From Deltaproteobacteria bacterium (GTDB lineage Bacteria; Myxococcota_A; UBA9042; PHBI01; JACKFB01), in contig JACKFB010000015.1 in the NCBI GenBank assembly GCA_020632695.1, forward strand, positions 74,264 through 138,263: a DNA stretch of 64,000 nucleotides. Direction: 5' to 3'. The notes below the pieces were generated by a model that was not told where the DNA came from, made no database searches, and saw nothing but the letters and a program-made list of their open reading frames with translations. A program made the position numbers and the translations under genes. Positions 44,694 to 52,986 of the stretch are shown piece by piece. Positions within the stretch are counted from its first letter, which is position 1, and each line of letters begins with the position of its first letter.

Positions 44694-45578
44694 TCAGTAG
44701 TCGACCAGCTCGTCGTAGGCCTCGGGCCGACGGTCGCGGTAGAACTGCCAGAGGTTGCGGACCTCGTCGATCATCGACAGGTCCAGGTCGGCGACGACCA
44801 CCTCGTCATTGTCCTCGCTGGCCTCGGCGATGATCTGGCCCCGCGGGTTCACGAAGTAGCTGGTGCCGTAGAACTTGCCGATGTTCCAGGGCGCCTCGGT
44901 GCCGACCCGGTTGATGGCGCCGACGTAGTAGCCGTTGGCCACCGCGTGGGCCGGCTGCTCCAGCTTCCACAGGTACTGGCTCAGCCCGGCGACGGTCGCG
45001 CTGGGGTTGAACACGATGTCGGCGCCGTTGAGGCCCAGGCACCGCGCGCCCTCGGGGAAGTGCCGGTCGTAGCAGATGTAGACGCCGACGTTGGCGTAGC
45101 GGGTCTGGAACACCGGATAGCCGCCGTCGCCGGGCTTGAAGTAGTACTTCTCCCAGAAGCCCGAGGTCTGGGGGATGTGCTGCTTGCGGTACTTGCCCAG
45201 GTAGCTGCCGTCGGCGTCGATGACCGCGGCGCTGTTGTAGTACACGCCGCGCATCGCCTTCTCGTAGAGCGGCACGACGATGACCATCTCGTGCTTGCGC
45301 GCGATCTCCTGCATCAGCTCGGTGGTGGGGCCGGGGATCGTCTCGGCCGCGTCGTACCAGCGCGTGCTCTGGGCCGGGCAGAAGTAGGGCCCGTTGAAGA
45401 TCTCCTGCAGACACAGGATCTGCACGCCCTTCTTCGCCGCCTCCTCGATGAGCGGCAGGTGCTTGTCCAGCATGGCCTGCTGGATCTCGGCCACCGACTT
45501 CGACTCGTCATTGAGCGGGTTGGCACACTGGATCAACCCACAACGGACGCTCTGGCCCCTCACCTGGCTCTCGCTCAT
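44694..45578 (-). CDS. Beta-ureidopropionase (nitrilase superfamily)
   Basis: A 294-residue carbon-nitrogen hydrolase with the triad Glu59 (CLQEIF), Lys132 (KYRKQHIPQ) and Cys169 (ICYDRHFPEG). It hydrolyses N-carbamoyl-beta-alanine to beta-alanine, CO2 and ammonia. The family also holds N-carbamoylputrescine amidases, but the neighbours decide for ureidopropionase. It is the first gene of a seven-gene operon, with the promoter expected in 45579-45882. Confidence 0.9.
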   Translation of the reverse strand: MSESQVRGQSVRCGLIQCANPLNDESKSVAEIQQAMLDKHLPLIEEAAKKGVQILCLQEIFNGPYFCPAQSTRWYDAAETIPGPTTELMQEIARKHEMVIVVPLYEKAMRGVYYNSAAVIDADGSYLGKYRKQHIPQTSGFWEKYYFKPGDGGYPVFQTRYANVGVYICYDRHFPEGARCLGLNGADIVFNPSATVAGLSQYLWKLEQPAHAVANGYYVGAINRVGTEAPWNIGKFYGTSYFVNPRGQIIAEASEDNDEVVVADLDLSMIDEVRNLWQFYRDRRPEAYDELVDY

Positions 45579-45882
45579 CGGTGTCTCCTGAAGACGCGGC
45601 GGACATCACGGGGAAACGGCCCCGCCACGCCACCCCCACGGGGCGGCCCAGCCCGGGCCCTCAGCCACCGGCCCGGACCCCCCACGGTGCGACCCCGCGG
45701 CCCCGCCGCGCACCCCGCGCACCCCAAGTCGTCTCGACCGGAAGAAAGGCGCTATACCCCACCCCCAACCAGCCCGGCAAGCGCACCCCCGGCGGCGCCA
45801 GTGACCGGCGGCGGCGTCAGATCCTGCCACCTTGGGGCGGCTCGAGCTTGACTGGGCAGCCGGTACTGAACCAATGTTCCCC
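45579..45882. other. Intergenic region, divergent promoters expected
   Basis: 304 bases between the ureidopropionase gene (minus) and the Rpn gene (plus). It is Pro/Arg-biased in all frames with no convincing gene. Promoters for the pyrimidine operon and the Rpn gene must lie here or nearby; TATACC at 45753-45758 is the only -10-like site I see on the plus strand. No repeat or hairpin with a T-run is evident. Confidence 0.5.
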
Positions 45883-46866
45883 ATGACCTCCGTTCACGAC
45901 GCGCTCTTCAAGTCCGTCTTCGGCCAGTCCGCGCTGGCCGGGGCGCATCTGCGGCGGTTCTTGAATGCCGACCTGGTGGACGCGCTGGCGTGGGAGACCT
46001 TGGAGCGGGTGCCTGGCAGCTTCACCGACGATCTGCTCGGCGAGCGGCACACCGACCTGCTCTTCTCGGTGCAGTGGCGGGGGGAGGGCGAGGGGGAGGC
46101 GAGCCGGGAGCCTGCTCTGTTCTATATCCTCGCAGAGCATCAGAGCCGGCCTGACGCGATGATGCCGATGCGGCTGTTGCGCTACATGCTGCGGATCTGG
46201 GAGCGCCATCTCGTGGAGCATCCCAATGCACGCGGCGTCCCGGCCATCTTCCCCGTGGTCGTCTACCACGGCCCCGAGCCGTGGAGCGCCGCCACCCGGT
46301 TCTCCGAGCTGGTCGACATCCCGTCGGCCCTCCGTGACCTGGTCGCCGCGCATACGCCGGAGTTCGAGTTGGTGTTGCAAGACATCCCGCGGATGCCCGA
46401 CCGCCTGTTGGCCAGCGAGACCGGAGATGGCGTGGCGCGGATCCTCTTCAAGTACGTCGGCCGGGGCGAGATCTTGCAGCGCCTCGATGCGCTGCCCGAG
46501 ATCCTGGTGGCGTTCAGGTCCGCCAGCTTGCTTACGCAGGCGGCGCTCATAGAATACATCGTGAGGACGGAGCCGGCGTTGGAGCGCCGTGAGTTCGCCG
46601 AATTCTTCGACCGCGCCGTGGGAAGTGAGGCCAAGGAGCTTGCCGTGACACTCGCTGAGAGAATTCACCAAGAGGGCCGGCAGGAGGGCCGGCAGGAGGG
46701 CGTGTCCGAGGGACAACGGCTGGCGCTGCTCAAGCTCATCGCCCTCCGCTTCGGCGCTCCGACGGCGGCCGTGAAGACGCGTGTGATGGCCGCGGCCGAC
46801 GAGGATGTGGACCGCTGGATGGCCGCCCTGCTCGACGCCGAGACGCTCGAGGCGCTGCTGAACTGA
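45883..46866 (+). CDS. Rpn-family (PD-(D/E)xK) putative transposase/nuclease
   Basis: A 327-residue protein of the Rpn/YhgA-like family: HDALFKSVFGQSALAGAHLR at the N-terminus, RHTDLLFSVQWRG and ILAEHQSRPDAMMPMRLLRY carry the PD-(D/E)xK-like residues, and the C-terminal HQEGRQEGRQEG repeat is typical. These proteins nick DNA and promote recombination in E. coli; here the role is unknown. ATG 45874 would add three residues. Confidence 0.78.
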   Translation: MTSVHDALFKSVFGQSALAGAHLRRFLNADLVDALAWETLERVPGSFTDDLLGERHTDLLFSVQWRGEGEGEASREPALFYILAEHQSRPDAMMPMRLLRYMLRIWERHLVEHPNARGVPAIFPVVVYHGPEPWSAATRFSELVDIPSALRDLVAAHTPEFELVLQDIPRMPDRLLASETGDGVARILFKYVGRGEILQRLDALPEILVAFRSASLLTQAALIEYIVRTEPALERREFAEFFDRAVGSEAKELAVTLAERIHQEGRQEGRQEGVSEGQRLALLKLIALRFGAPTAAVKTRVMAAADEDVDRWMAALLDAETLEALLN

Positions 46867-46900
46867 GCAGGCCAGGCCGCCGCGAGAGCCGCGGGGCCGT

Positions 46901-47764
46901 CTACAGCGTGACGGGGTCGCCGGGCTCGAAGCCTCGGTCGGTCTCCAGGATGCGGGTGGCGGCGTGGTGGGGGTCGTGTTCGTAGACCAGGGTCCAGGCG
47001 TCGCGGGCGGCGCGGGCGAGCAGCGTGCGCTTCTCCTCCATGGTCTGCAGGGGGCGGATGTCGTAGGCCATCAGCCAGGGGATGGGGACGTGGGCGCTGG
47101 TCGGGACGAGGTCGCCGCCGTAGGCCACGGTGTGGGTGCCGTCGGTGAGGATGGGGAGCTGCTGGGCCTCGGTGTGGCCGTCGCTGACGTAGAGCTCGAG
47201 GCCCTCGATGCCCAGGGCGGCGCCTGAGGTGTCGGGGCCGTCGAGGAGGGTGAGCTGGCCGGCGTCCATGATGGGTTGGAAGTCGCGGGCGAGGTAGCTG
47301 GCCTGGTCCTTCTCGGTGGGGTGCTCGGCCCAGGCCAGGTTCCGGCGCTGCAGGTAGTAGGCCGCCTTGGGGAAGGTCGGGCGCAGCGTGCCGTCGGGGG
47401 CCTCGGTGGTGGCGCCGCCGGCGTGGTCGAAGTGCAGGTGGGTGAGCAGCACGTCGGTGACCTGCTCGGGCGCCACGCCGTGGGCCGCGAGGGCGCGGGT
47501 GAGCTCGTGGGTGCCGTGGTCGATGGCGTAGCGGGCCCGCTCGCGCTCGCTCCACTTGGTGGAGCCGATGCCCGTGTCCACCAGCATCACGCGGCCCTCG
47601 CCCCGGACGAGCAGCGAGCGCAGGGCCATCGGGATGCGGTGCAGCGCGTCGGCGGGGATCTTCCGCTCCCAGAGCGCGCGCGGCACCACCCCGAACATGG
47701 CGCCGCCGTCCAGGGCGAAGGCGCCCGTCTGAATCGCGTCCACCTCGTAGCGTCCGATGCGCAT
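46901..47764 (-). CDS. Metallo-beta-lactamase fold hydrolase
   Basis: A 287-residue MBL-fold protein with the zinc motif HLHFDH (His109-His114), an early DTG (63-65), and further ligands around SDGHTEAQ and GGDLVP. It is probably cytosolic. N-acyl-homoserine lactonases and other hydrolases share this layout, so the substrate is open. The start ATG lies at the beginning of a compact beta-strand, MRIGRYEVDAIQTG. Confidence 0.82.
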   Translation of the reverse strand: MRIGRYEVDAIQTGAFALDGGAMFGVVPRALWERKIPADALHRIPMALRSLLVRGEGRVMLVDTGIGSTKWSERERARYAIDHGTHELTRALAAHGVAPEQVTDVLLTHLHFDHAGGATTEAPDGTLRPTFPKAAYYLQRRNLAWAEHPTEKDQASYLARDFQPIMDAGQLTLLDGPDTSGAALGIEGLELYVSDGHTEAQQLPILTDGTHTVAYGGDLVPTSAHVPIPWLMAYDIRPLQTMEEKRTLLARAARDAWTLVYEHDPHHAATRILETDRGFEPGDPVTL

Positions 47765-47821
47765 CGCTGGCCTCCCGCCCTGGGTTCCGGGCGCCCGGGC
47801 TGTCCCCGCCGCGCCGGCTGC

Positions 47822-47830
47822 TGTTATAAC
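47822..47830 (+). promoter_or_regulatory. Extended -10 promoter for the LEA14-like gene
   Basis: TGTTATAAC: an extended -10 (TGnTATAAC) 36 bases before the TTG start of the lipoprotein gene. No -35 box is obvious, as expected for extended -10 promoters. Confidence 0.5.
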
Positions 47831-47865
47831 CCCCGAACCCCGCGGGGAGACCGAAGGAGCGTCCC

Positions 47866-48723
47866 TTGACTCATCGCCGCCTCATGCTGCGCCGCAGCGT
47901 CGTCTTCGCCACCGCGCTGCTCTCGCTCGGCTTGTTCACGTCTTGCGCTGCGCTGTCGGGCATCTTCAAGAAGCCGACGCTCAAGTACGACACCACGAAG
48001 TTCATCGCCGCCGACTTCCAGAGCCTGAAGCTCAACGTGGCCTTCAAGCTGCACAACCCCAACGCCATCGGGGTGAAGCTGGACGGCTATGCCCTGCATT
48101 TCTCGGTCGACGGCCTCACCCTGGTGGACGGCGTGGTCGCCCAGGCCCTGGACATGCGGGCCGGCGCCACGACGCAGCTGGTCATCCCGCTGACGCTGCG
48201 CTGGTCGGAGATCGCCGCCAAGATCGCCGGCGGCTTCAGCAAGGACCTGCCCTGGAAGCTGACGGGCGACGTGCGGATGAACACGCCCATCGGCCAGCTC
48301 AAGCTGCCCTACGGCGTGGACGGCAAGCTGCCGGTCATCAAGATCCCCAACATCTTCCCCTCGGGCATCAAGATCGCCAAGGCCAGCCTCTCGGGCGTCG
48401 ACCTGGACATCGAGGTCGGCATGTCCAACCCGGGCAGCCGCGCCATCGGCATCGCTGGCTTCAGCAGCGCCGTCACCCTGGGCGGCGTGCCCGCGACGAC
48501 GATGCGCCTGAACGACACGCTGAAGGTGGGCGCGGGCGGCACCCAGAAGCGCTCGGTGCGGGTGAGCCTGTCCACGGCGCAGCTCGGCATCGGCATCATC
48601 CAGACGCTCATGGCCGGCAAGGGCATCCAGGTGGGCTTCAACGGTGGCGCCAAGGTGGACACCGGCTTCGGCGCCATCCCGCTCAACTTCAACAAGGTCG
48701 CGTCGCTCACGCCGAAGCGGTGA
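47866..48723 (+). CDS. LEA14-like (WHy domain) lipoprotein
   Basis: A 285-residue lipoprotein (LLSLGLFTSC lipobox) with two WHy/LEA type-2 domains: SLKLNVAFKLHNPNAIGVKL and DLDIEVGMSNPGSRAIGIAG are the NPN/NPG strands typical of LEA14-like proteins. Such proteins resist desiccation stress or bind envelope lipids. It starts with TTG, supported by AAGGAG six bases before and the lipoprotein signal. It ends 16 bases before the convergent aldehyde dehydrogenase. Confidence 0.82.
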   Translation: MTHRRLMLRRSVVFATALLSLGLFTSCAALSGIFKKPTLKYDTTKFIAADFQSLKLNVAFKLHNPNAIGVKLDGYALHFSVDGLTLVDGVVAQALDMRAGATTQLVIPLTLRWSEIAAKIAGGFSKDLPWKLTGDVRMNTPIGQLKLPYGVDGKLPVIKIPNIFPSGIKIAKASLSGVDLDIEVGMSNPGSRAIGIAGFSSAVTLGGVPATTMRLNDTLKVGAGGTQKRSVRVSLSTAQLGIGIIQTLMAGKGIQVGFNGGAKVDTGFGAIPLNFNKVASLTPKR

Positions 48724-48739
48724 GCCGCCCGGCCGCGGG

Positions 48740-50170
48740 TCACGCGCCCAGGTGCACCATCACGTGCCGGACGACGGTGTAGTCGTCGTAGCCGAACACC
48801 GACATCTCCTTGCCGTGGCCTGACATCTTGAGGCCGCCGTGGGGCATCTCGGTGGGCCACACCAGGTGGTCGTTGACCCACACCGTCCCGTAGCGCAGCC
48901 GGGCGGCGGCGCCGAGCGCGCGGCCCACGTCGCGGGTCCACACCGACGACGCCAGGCCGTAGGGGCTGTCGTTGGCCCAGGCGATGACGTCGTCGCCCTC
49001 GCCGAAGCGGGTCAGCGAGACCACCGGGCCGAACACCTCGCGCTGGACCACCTCGTCGCGCGGCGCGGCGTGGGCGACCAGGGTCGCGGGCACGTAGAAG
49101 CCGGGGCCGTCGGGGGCCGCGCCGGCGTGGATCTCGACGTGGGGCAGGGCGCGGGCGCTCTCGATGAAGCCCTGGACGCGCTGGCGGTGGCGCGCGCTGA
49201 TGACCGGGCCCATCTCGGTGTCGCGGGCCTTGGGCGCGCCGGTGCGCAGGTCGCTGACGGTGTGGCGCAGGCGCTCGAGGAGCGCGTCGTAGATGGCGTC
49301 GGCCGCGTAGACGCGACAGGCGGCGGTGCAGTCCTGGCCAGCGTTGTAGAAGCCGCCGGTGCGTACGGCCGCCGCGACGCGGTCGAGGTCGGCGTCGGGG
49401 TACACGATGACCGGGGCCTTGCCGCCGAGCTCCAGGTGCAGCCGCTTGAGCGTCGGCGCGGCGGCGGCCATCACCCGCTGGCCGGTCGACACGTCGCCGG
49501 TGAGCGAGACCAGCGCGATCCGCGGGTCGGCCACGATGGCCTCGCCCACCTCGGTGCCCCCGGGCACCACGTTGAGCACGCCGGGCGGCAGCAGGGACGC
49601 GGCCAGCTCGGCCAGCCGCAGGGTCGAGAGCGGCGTCTCGGGCGCGGGCTTCAGCACCACCGTGTTGCCGGCCGAGAGCGCAGGCGCCAGCTTCCAGACA
49701 GCCATCATCAGCGGGTAGTTCCACGGCGTGATCAGCCCGCAGACGCCCAGCGGATCGCGCCGCGTCATGCTGGTGCGGCCCTCGACGTACTCGGCGGCGG
49801 CCAGACCCGTAGGGCTCCGGGAGACGCCGGCGAAGAACCGCAGCGGGTCGACGATGGGCCCCAGCTCGTCGGCCTGCACCACCCGCAGCGGCTTGCCGGT
49901 GTTCAGCGACTCGATCTCGCTCAGCGCCGGGAAGTCGGCCTCCAGCAGGTCGGCCAGCCCGAGCAGCATCCGAGCCCGCTCACCCGGAGCGGTACGCGAC
50001 CACCGCTCGAAGGCCCGCTCGGCCGCGGCGACGGCGCGCTGCACCTGGGCGACCGAGGCGTCGTGCACCTGGGCGATGACCGCCTCCGTGGCGGGGTCGA
50101 CGACGTCCCGAACGGAGCCCTCGCCGCGCTCGAAGGCACCGGCGATGAATGCGCGAGTCTCGAAGTTCAC
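48740..50170 (-). CDS. Aldehyde dehydrogenase (gamma-aminobutyraldehyde/betaine-aldehyde type)
   Basis: A 476-residue NAD-dependent aldehyde dehydrogenase. GLITPWNYPLMMAVWKLAPA binds NAD, LELGGKAP holds the general-base Glu, and NAGQDCTAACRV holds the nucleophile Cys. The GQDC variant and SVWTRDVGRA fit gamma-aminobutyraldehyde/betaine-aldehyde dehydrogenases. GGAG is five bases before GTG 50170. Hexamer array E separates it from bioA. Confidence 0.84.
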   Translation of the reverse strand: MNFETRAFIAGAFERGEGSVRDVVDPATEAVIAQVHDASVAQVQRAVAAAERAFERWSRTAPGERARMLLGLADLLEADFPALSEIESLNTGKPLRVVQADELGPIVDPLRFFAGVSRSPTGLAAAEYVEGRTSMTRRDPLGVCGLITPWNYPLMMAVWKLAPALSAGNTVVLKPAPETPLSTLRLAELAASLLPPGVLNVVPGGTEVGEAIVADPRIALVSLTGDVSTGQRVMAAAAPTLKRLHLELGGKAPVIVYPDADLDRVAAAVRTGGFYNAGQDCTAACRVYAADAIYDALLERLRHTVSDLRTGAPKARDTEMGPVISARHRQRVQGFIESARALPHVEIHAGAAPDGPGFYVPATLVAHAAPRDEVVQREVFGPVVSLTRFGEGDDVIAWANDSPYGLASSVWTRDVGRALGAAARLRYGTVWVNDHLVWPTEMPHGGLKMSGHGKEMSVFGYDDYTVVRHVMVHLGA

Positions 50171-50269
50171 CGGGTCTCCAGCGCAGCGGGGGAGGGGCAC
50201 GGAGCGAGCGCGCCTGGGGTGCAGGGTAGCGCGAGCGGAGCGGAGGGGACACCCCCGGTGGGTGCGGCG

Positions 50270-50525
50270 GAGGCTGGGGCCGAGGCCGGGGCCGAGACCG
50301 GGGCCGAGACCGGGGCCGAGACCGGGGCCGAGACCGGGGCCGAGACCGAGACCGGGGCCGAGACCGGGGCCGAGACCGAGACTGGCGCCGAGACCGAGAC
50401 CGGCGCCGAGACCGAGACCGGGGCCGAGACCGAGACCGGGGCCGAGACCGGGGCCGGGGCCGAGACCGGGGCCGAGACCGGGGCCGAGACCGAGACCGAG
50501 GCCGGCACCGAGGCCAGCGCCGGTG
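50270..50525 (-). repeat. Hexanucleotide array E
   Basis: About 255 bases of CCGAGA/CCGGGG units (plus strand), with GGGGCCGAGACC alternating regularly at its right end of the gap. It abuts the bioA stop (50530-50532) within five bases. On the minus strand, in the bioA frame beyond the stop, it reads Val-Ser-Ala-Pro repeats. The remaining 50171-50269 holds no gene. Confidence 0.9.
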
Positions 50526-50529
50526 CTGC

Positions 50530-51870
50530 TCAGGTGAGGACGTCCTCGATGGCGGTGCGGGCTCGGGTGAGCATCAGGTCCAGCTCTTCGGCGGTGATCG
50601 TGAGGGGGGGCATGAAGTAGAGGACGTCGCCAAGCGGGCGCAGGACCAGGCCGAGGTCCAGGGCTCGGCGGTGGATGCGCCAGGGGATGCGGGCTTCGGG
50701 GTCCAGGGGGGCTCGGGTCTGGCGGTCGCTGACCAGCTCGAGGGCGCCGACCAGGCCCAGGTGGCGGATGTCGCCGACGGCCTCGATGTCGCGGAAGGTC
50801 TGGAGCTGGCGGGCGAAGCGCTCGCTCAGCGGGGCGAGGGCGGCGGGGAGGTCCAGGGCCTCGAGGACGTCGAGGGTGGCGCAGGCGGCGGCTGCGGCCA
50901 GGGGGTTTCCGGTGAAGGTGTGGCCGTGGTGGAGGATGCGGCCCGAGCCGGCGGCGCCCCGGAAGGGGGCGTACACGTGCTCCTTGACGGCGGTCACCGC
51001 CAGGGGCAGGAAGCCGCCGGTGAGACCCTTGGCCAGGCAGGCGATGTCGGGCACGCGGCCGGAGTGCTCGGTGGCGAGGAAGCGGCCGGTGCGGCCCATG
51101 CCCATCGCCACCTCGTCGGCGATGGTCAGCACGCCGTGGCGCTCGCAGAGCTCGAAGACGCGCTCGAGCACCCTGGCCGGGTAGACGCGCATCCCGGCGA
51201 CGCCCTGGACCATCGGCTCGAAGATGACGGCGGCGACCCGGCCCCGGTGGGCGTCGAGCAGGCGCTCGAGGCTGTCCATGCACTGGGCGGCGCAGGTCAT
51301 CGGCTCGCGGCCCACCGGGCAGCGGTAGCAGGAGGGCGGGTCGGTGAAGAGGCCGCCCTTCCACAGGCGGTGGAAGGTGGCGTGGTAGGCCGGGATGTCG
51401 CCGACGCTCATCGCGCCCAGGGTGTCGCCGTGGTAGGCGCCGCCCAGGGCGATGACGTGGGGGCGCTCCTCGCCGCGCAGCTCCCAGTGCTGGAGCGCCA
51501 TCTTCAGCGCCACCTCGACGGCGGTGGAGCCGTTGTCGCTGAGGAAGAAGCGCCCGAGCTCCGGCGGCATGCGGCGGGCGAGGCGCTCGGCGAGGCCCAG
51601 CACCGGCTCGGTGACGAAGCCGGCCATCATCACGTGCTCTAGGCGGCCGAGCTGGGCCTCGACGGCGCGGACGATCTCCGGGCGGCGGTGGCCGAGCAGG
51701 CTGGTCCACCAGGAGCCCACGGCGTCCAGCCAGGCGCGGCCGTCGCGATCGTAGAGCCAGACGCCCTCGCCGCGGTCGATGACCAGGGGCGGCGCCGCGG
51801 CCAGATCGTCGTGGTAGGTGAAGGGGAACCACAGGTGGGGGTGGGGATCGCTGGGGTCGGGCGCGGGCAT
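50530..51870 (-). CDS. bioA: Adenosylmethionine-8-amino-7-oxononanoate aminotransferase
   Basis: A 446-residue class III aminotransferase of biotin synthesis, converting KAPA to DAPA with SAM as amino donor. LWFPFTYHDD at 13-22 and VGSWWTSLLGHRRPEI are BioA-specific; Lys281 (CLAKGLTGGFLPLA) binds PLP, with Asp252 in IADEVAMGMGRTG. An insertion with four Cys (PSCYRCPVGREPMTCAAQC) is seen in some BioA. It lies 10 bases after the LysR gene. Other bio genes are absent here. Confidence 0.9.
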   Translation of the reverse strand: MPAPDPSDPHPHLWFPFTYHDDLAAAPPLVIDRGEGVWLYDRDGRAWLDAVGSWWTSLLGHRRPEIVRAVEAQLGRLEHVMMAGFVTEPVLGLAERLARRMPPELGRFFLSDNGSTAVEVALKMALQHWELRGEERPHVIALGGAYHGDTLGAMSVGDIPAYHATFHRLWKGGLFTDPPSCYRCPVGREPMTCAAQCMDSLERLLDAHRGRVAAVIFEPMVQGVAGMRVYPARVLERVFELCERHGVLTIADEVAMGMGRTGRFLATEHSGRVPDIACLAKGLTGGFLPLAVTAVKEHVYAPFRGAAGSGRILHHGHTFTGNPLAAAAACATLDVLEALDLPAALAPLSERFARQLQTFRDIEAVGDIRHLGLVGALELVSDRQTRAPLDPEARIPWRIHRRALDLGLVLRPLGDVLYFMPPLTITAEELDLMLTRARTAIEDVLT

Positions 51871-51880
51871 CGGGGCTCCG

Positions 51881-52774
51881 TCAGGTGAGGGGGCGGGCGC
51901 GCAGCTCGTCGCCCAGGGCCCGCAGGGCGGCCTGCTGCGGGTGGCCGCGGCGCCACACGAGGCGGAAGGCGTCCGGGCGCGCTTCGTGGTCGGGCATCAG
52001 CGGGCACAGGCGCCCGCTCTCCAGGTCGGGGGCGACGAAGTAGCTCGGCAGCACGGCCACGCCAGCGCCCTCGAGGGCGCGGTGGCGGACCGCGCCGATA
52101 GTGCCGAGGAACTCGGTGGCGCCGAACTCCCATGCCTCCGAGCGGGGGCGGGCGTCCAGCAGGTAGCGGAAGAGCGGCAGGTCGCCGTGGATGTCGAGCA
52201 GGGTGTGGTGCCGTGCGTGCTCGGGGGCCTCGAGGGGCTGGCGGGCGAGCAGCTCGGGGCAGCCGACGAAGCGGTAACGCTCCTCGTGCAGGGTCGCGTA
52301 GGCGAGGCCGGCGTCGGTGAGCCGCACCGAGGAGACCAGCCCGTCGATCTGGTCGCGCTGAAGGCGCCGCAGCAGATCGGCGCTGTCGCCGAAGAAGAGG
52401 TCGATGCGCCGCTCGGGGCGCGCGGCCCGCAGCGCCCCGAGGGCGGGCACGATCCAGCTCATGCCCAGCTCGTAGCGGGTCCCCAGCGTCAGCGTGAAGG
52501 GGGGCGCGGCGCTGTCCTCGCGCAGGACCTCGGCGCAGCGGGCCGCCTCGGCCAGGGTCGCGCGCGCCTGGGGGACCAGCCGCCGGCCCGCCTCGGTGAG
52601 GCCCACGCGGCGGGTGGTGCGCTCGAAGAGCCGAGCGCCCAGGTCCGCCTCCAGCCGGCCGATGCGCGCGCTGAAGGCGGCCGGTGAGAGGTGCACCTTC
52701 TCGGCGGCGGCGCGAAAGTTGAGCGAGGTCGCGGCGGCCTCGAAGCAGCGCAGCGACTCCAGGTCCGGGAGCAT
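51881..52774 (-). CDS. LysR-family transcriptional regulator
   Basis: A 297-residue LysR protein: HTH at residues ~1-60 (FRAAAEKVHLSPAAFSARIG, LEADLGARLFERTTRRVGLT) and a periplasmic-binding-like effector domain (~90-290) resembling the GcvA/AmpR branch. It is in the same direction as bioA with a 10-base gap, so it probably controls bioA. The ATG begins MLPDLESLRCFEAAAT. The 212-base gap up to the CotH gene holds no gene and should contain divergent promoters. Confidence 0.85.
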   Translation of the reverse strand: MLPDLESLRCFEAAATSLNFRAAAEKVHLSPAAFSARIGRLEADLGARLFERTTRRVGLTEAGRRLVPQARATLAEAARCAEVLREDSAAPPFTLTLGTRYELGMSWIVPALGALRAARPERRIDLFFGDSADLLRRLQRDQIDGLVSSVRLTDAGLAYATLHEERYRFVGCPELLARQPLEAPEHARHHTLLDIHGDLPLFRYLLDARPRSEAWEFGATEFLGTIGAVRHRALEGAGVAVLPSYFVAPDLESGRLCPLMPDHEARPDAFRLVWRRGHPQQAALRALGDELRARPLT

Positions 52775-52986
52775 TGTACGCCCTGGGTGAACAGTGCGCG
52801 GGGATACTACGGGGTGCGGGCGGGCGCCGCCACCACGGAGACCGGCGCGCTCGATGCGGTCACGCTCGGGCCGGGCGCGGGCCACGCTCGGGACGGCGGC
52901 GGGCTTCGATCGGGCGGCGATCGGGCCTCCATCTGGATCGTGAGGCGAGGGGCGCGGTGCGGTAGTGTGGCGCTCGGAGGCGGGCG

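Noticed and set aside
45581..45886. Small plus-strand ORF of 101 codons before the Rpn gene
   Set aside because: Pro/Arg-rich with no ribosome site, signal or motif; it looks like non-coding GC-rich DNA.
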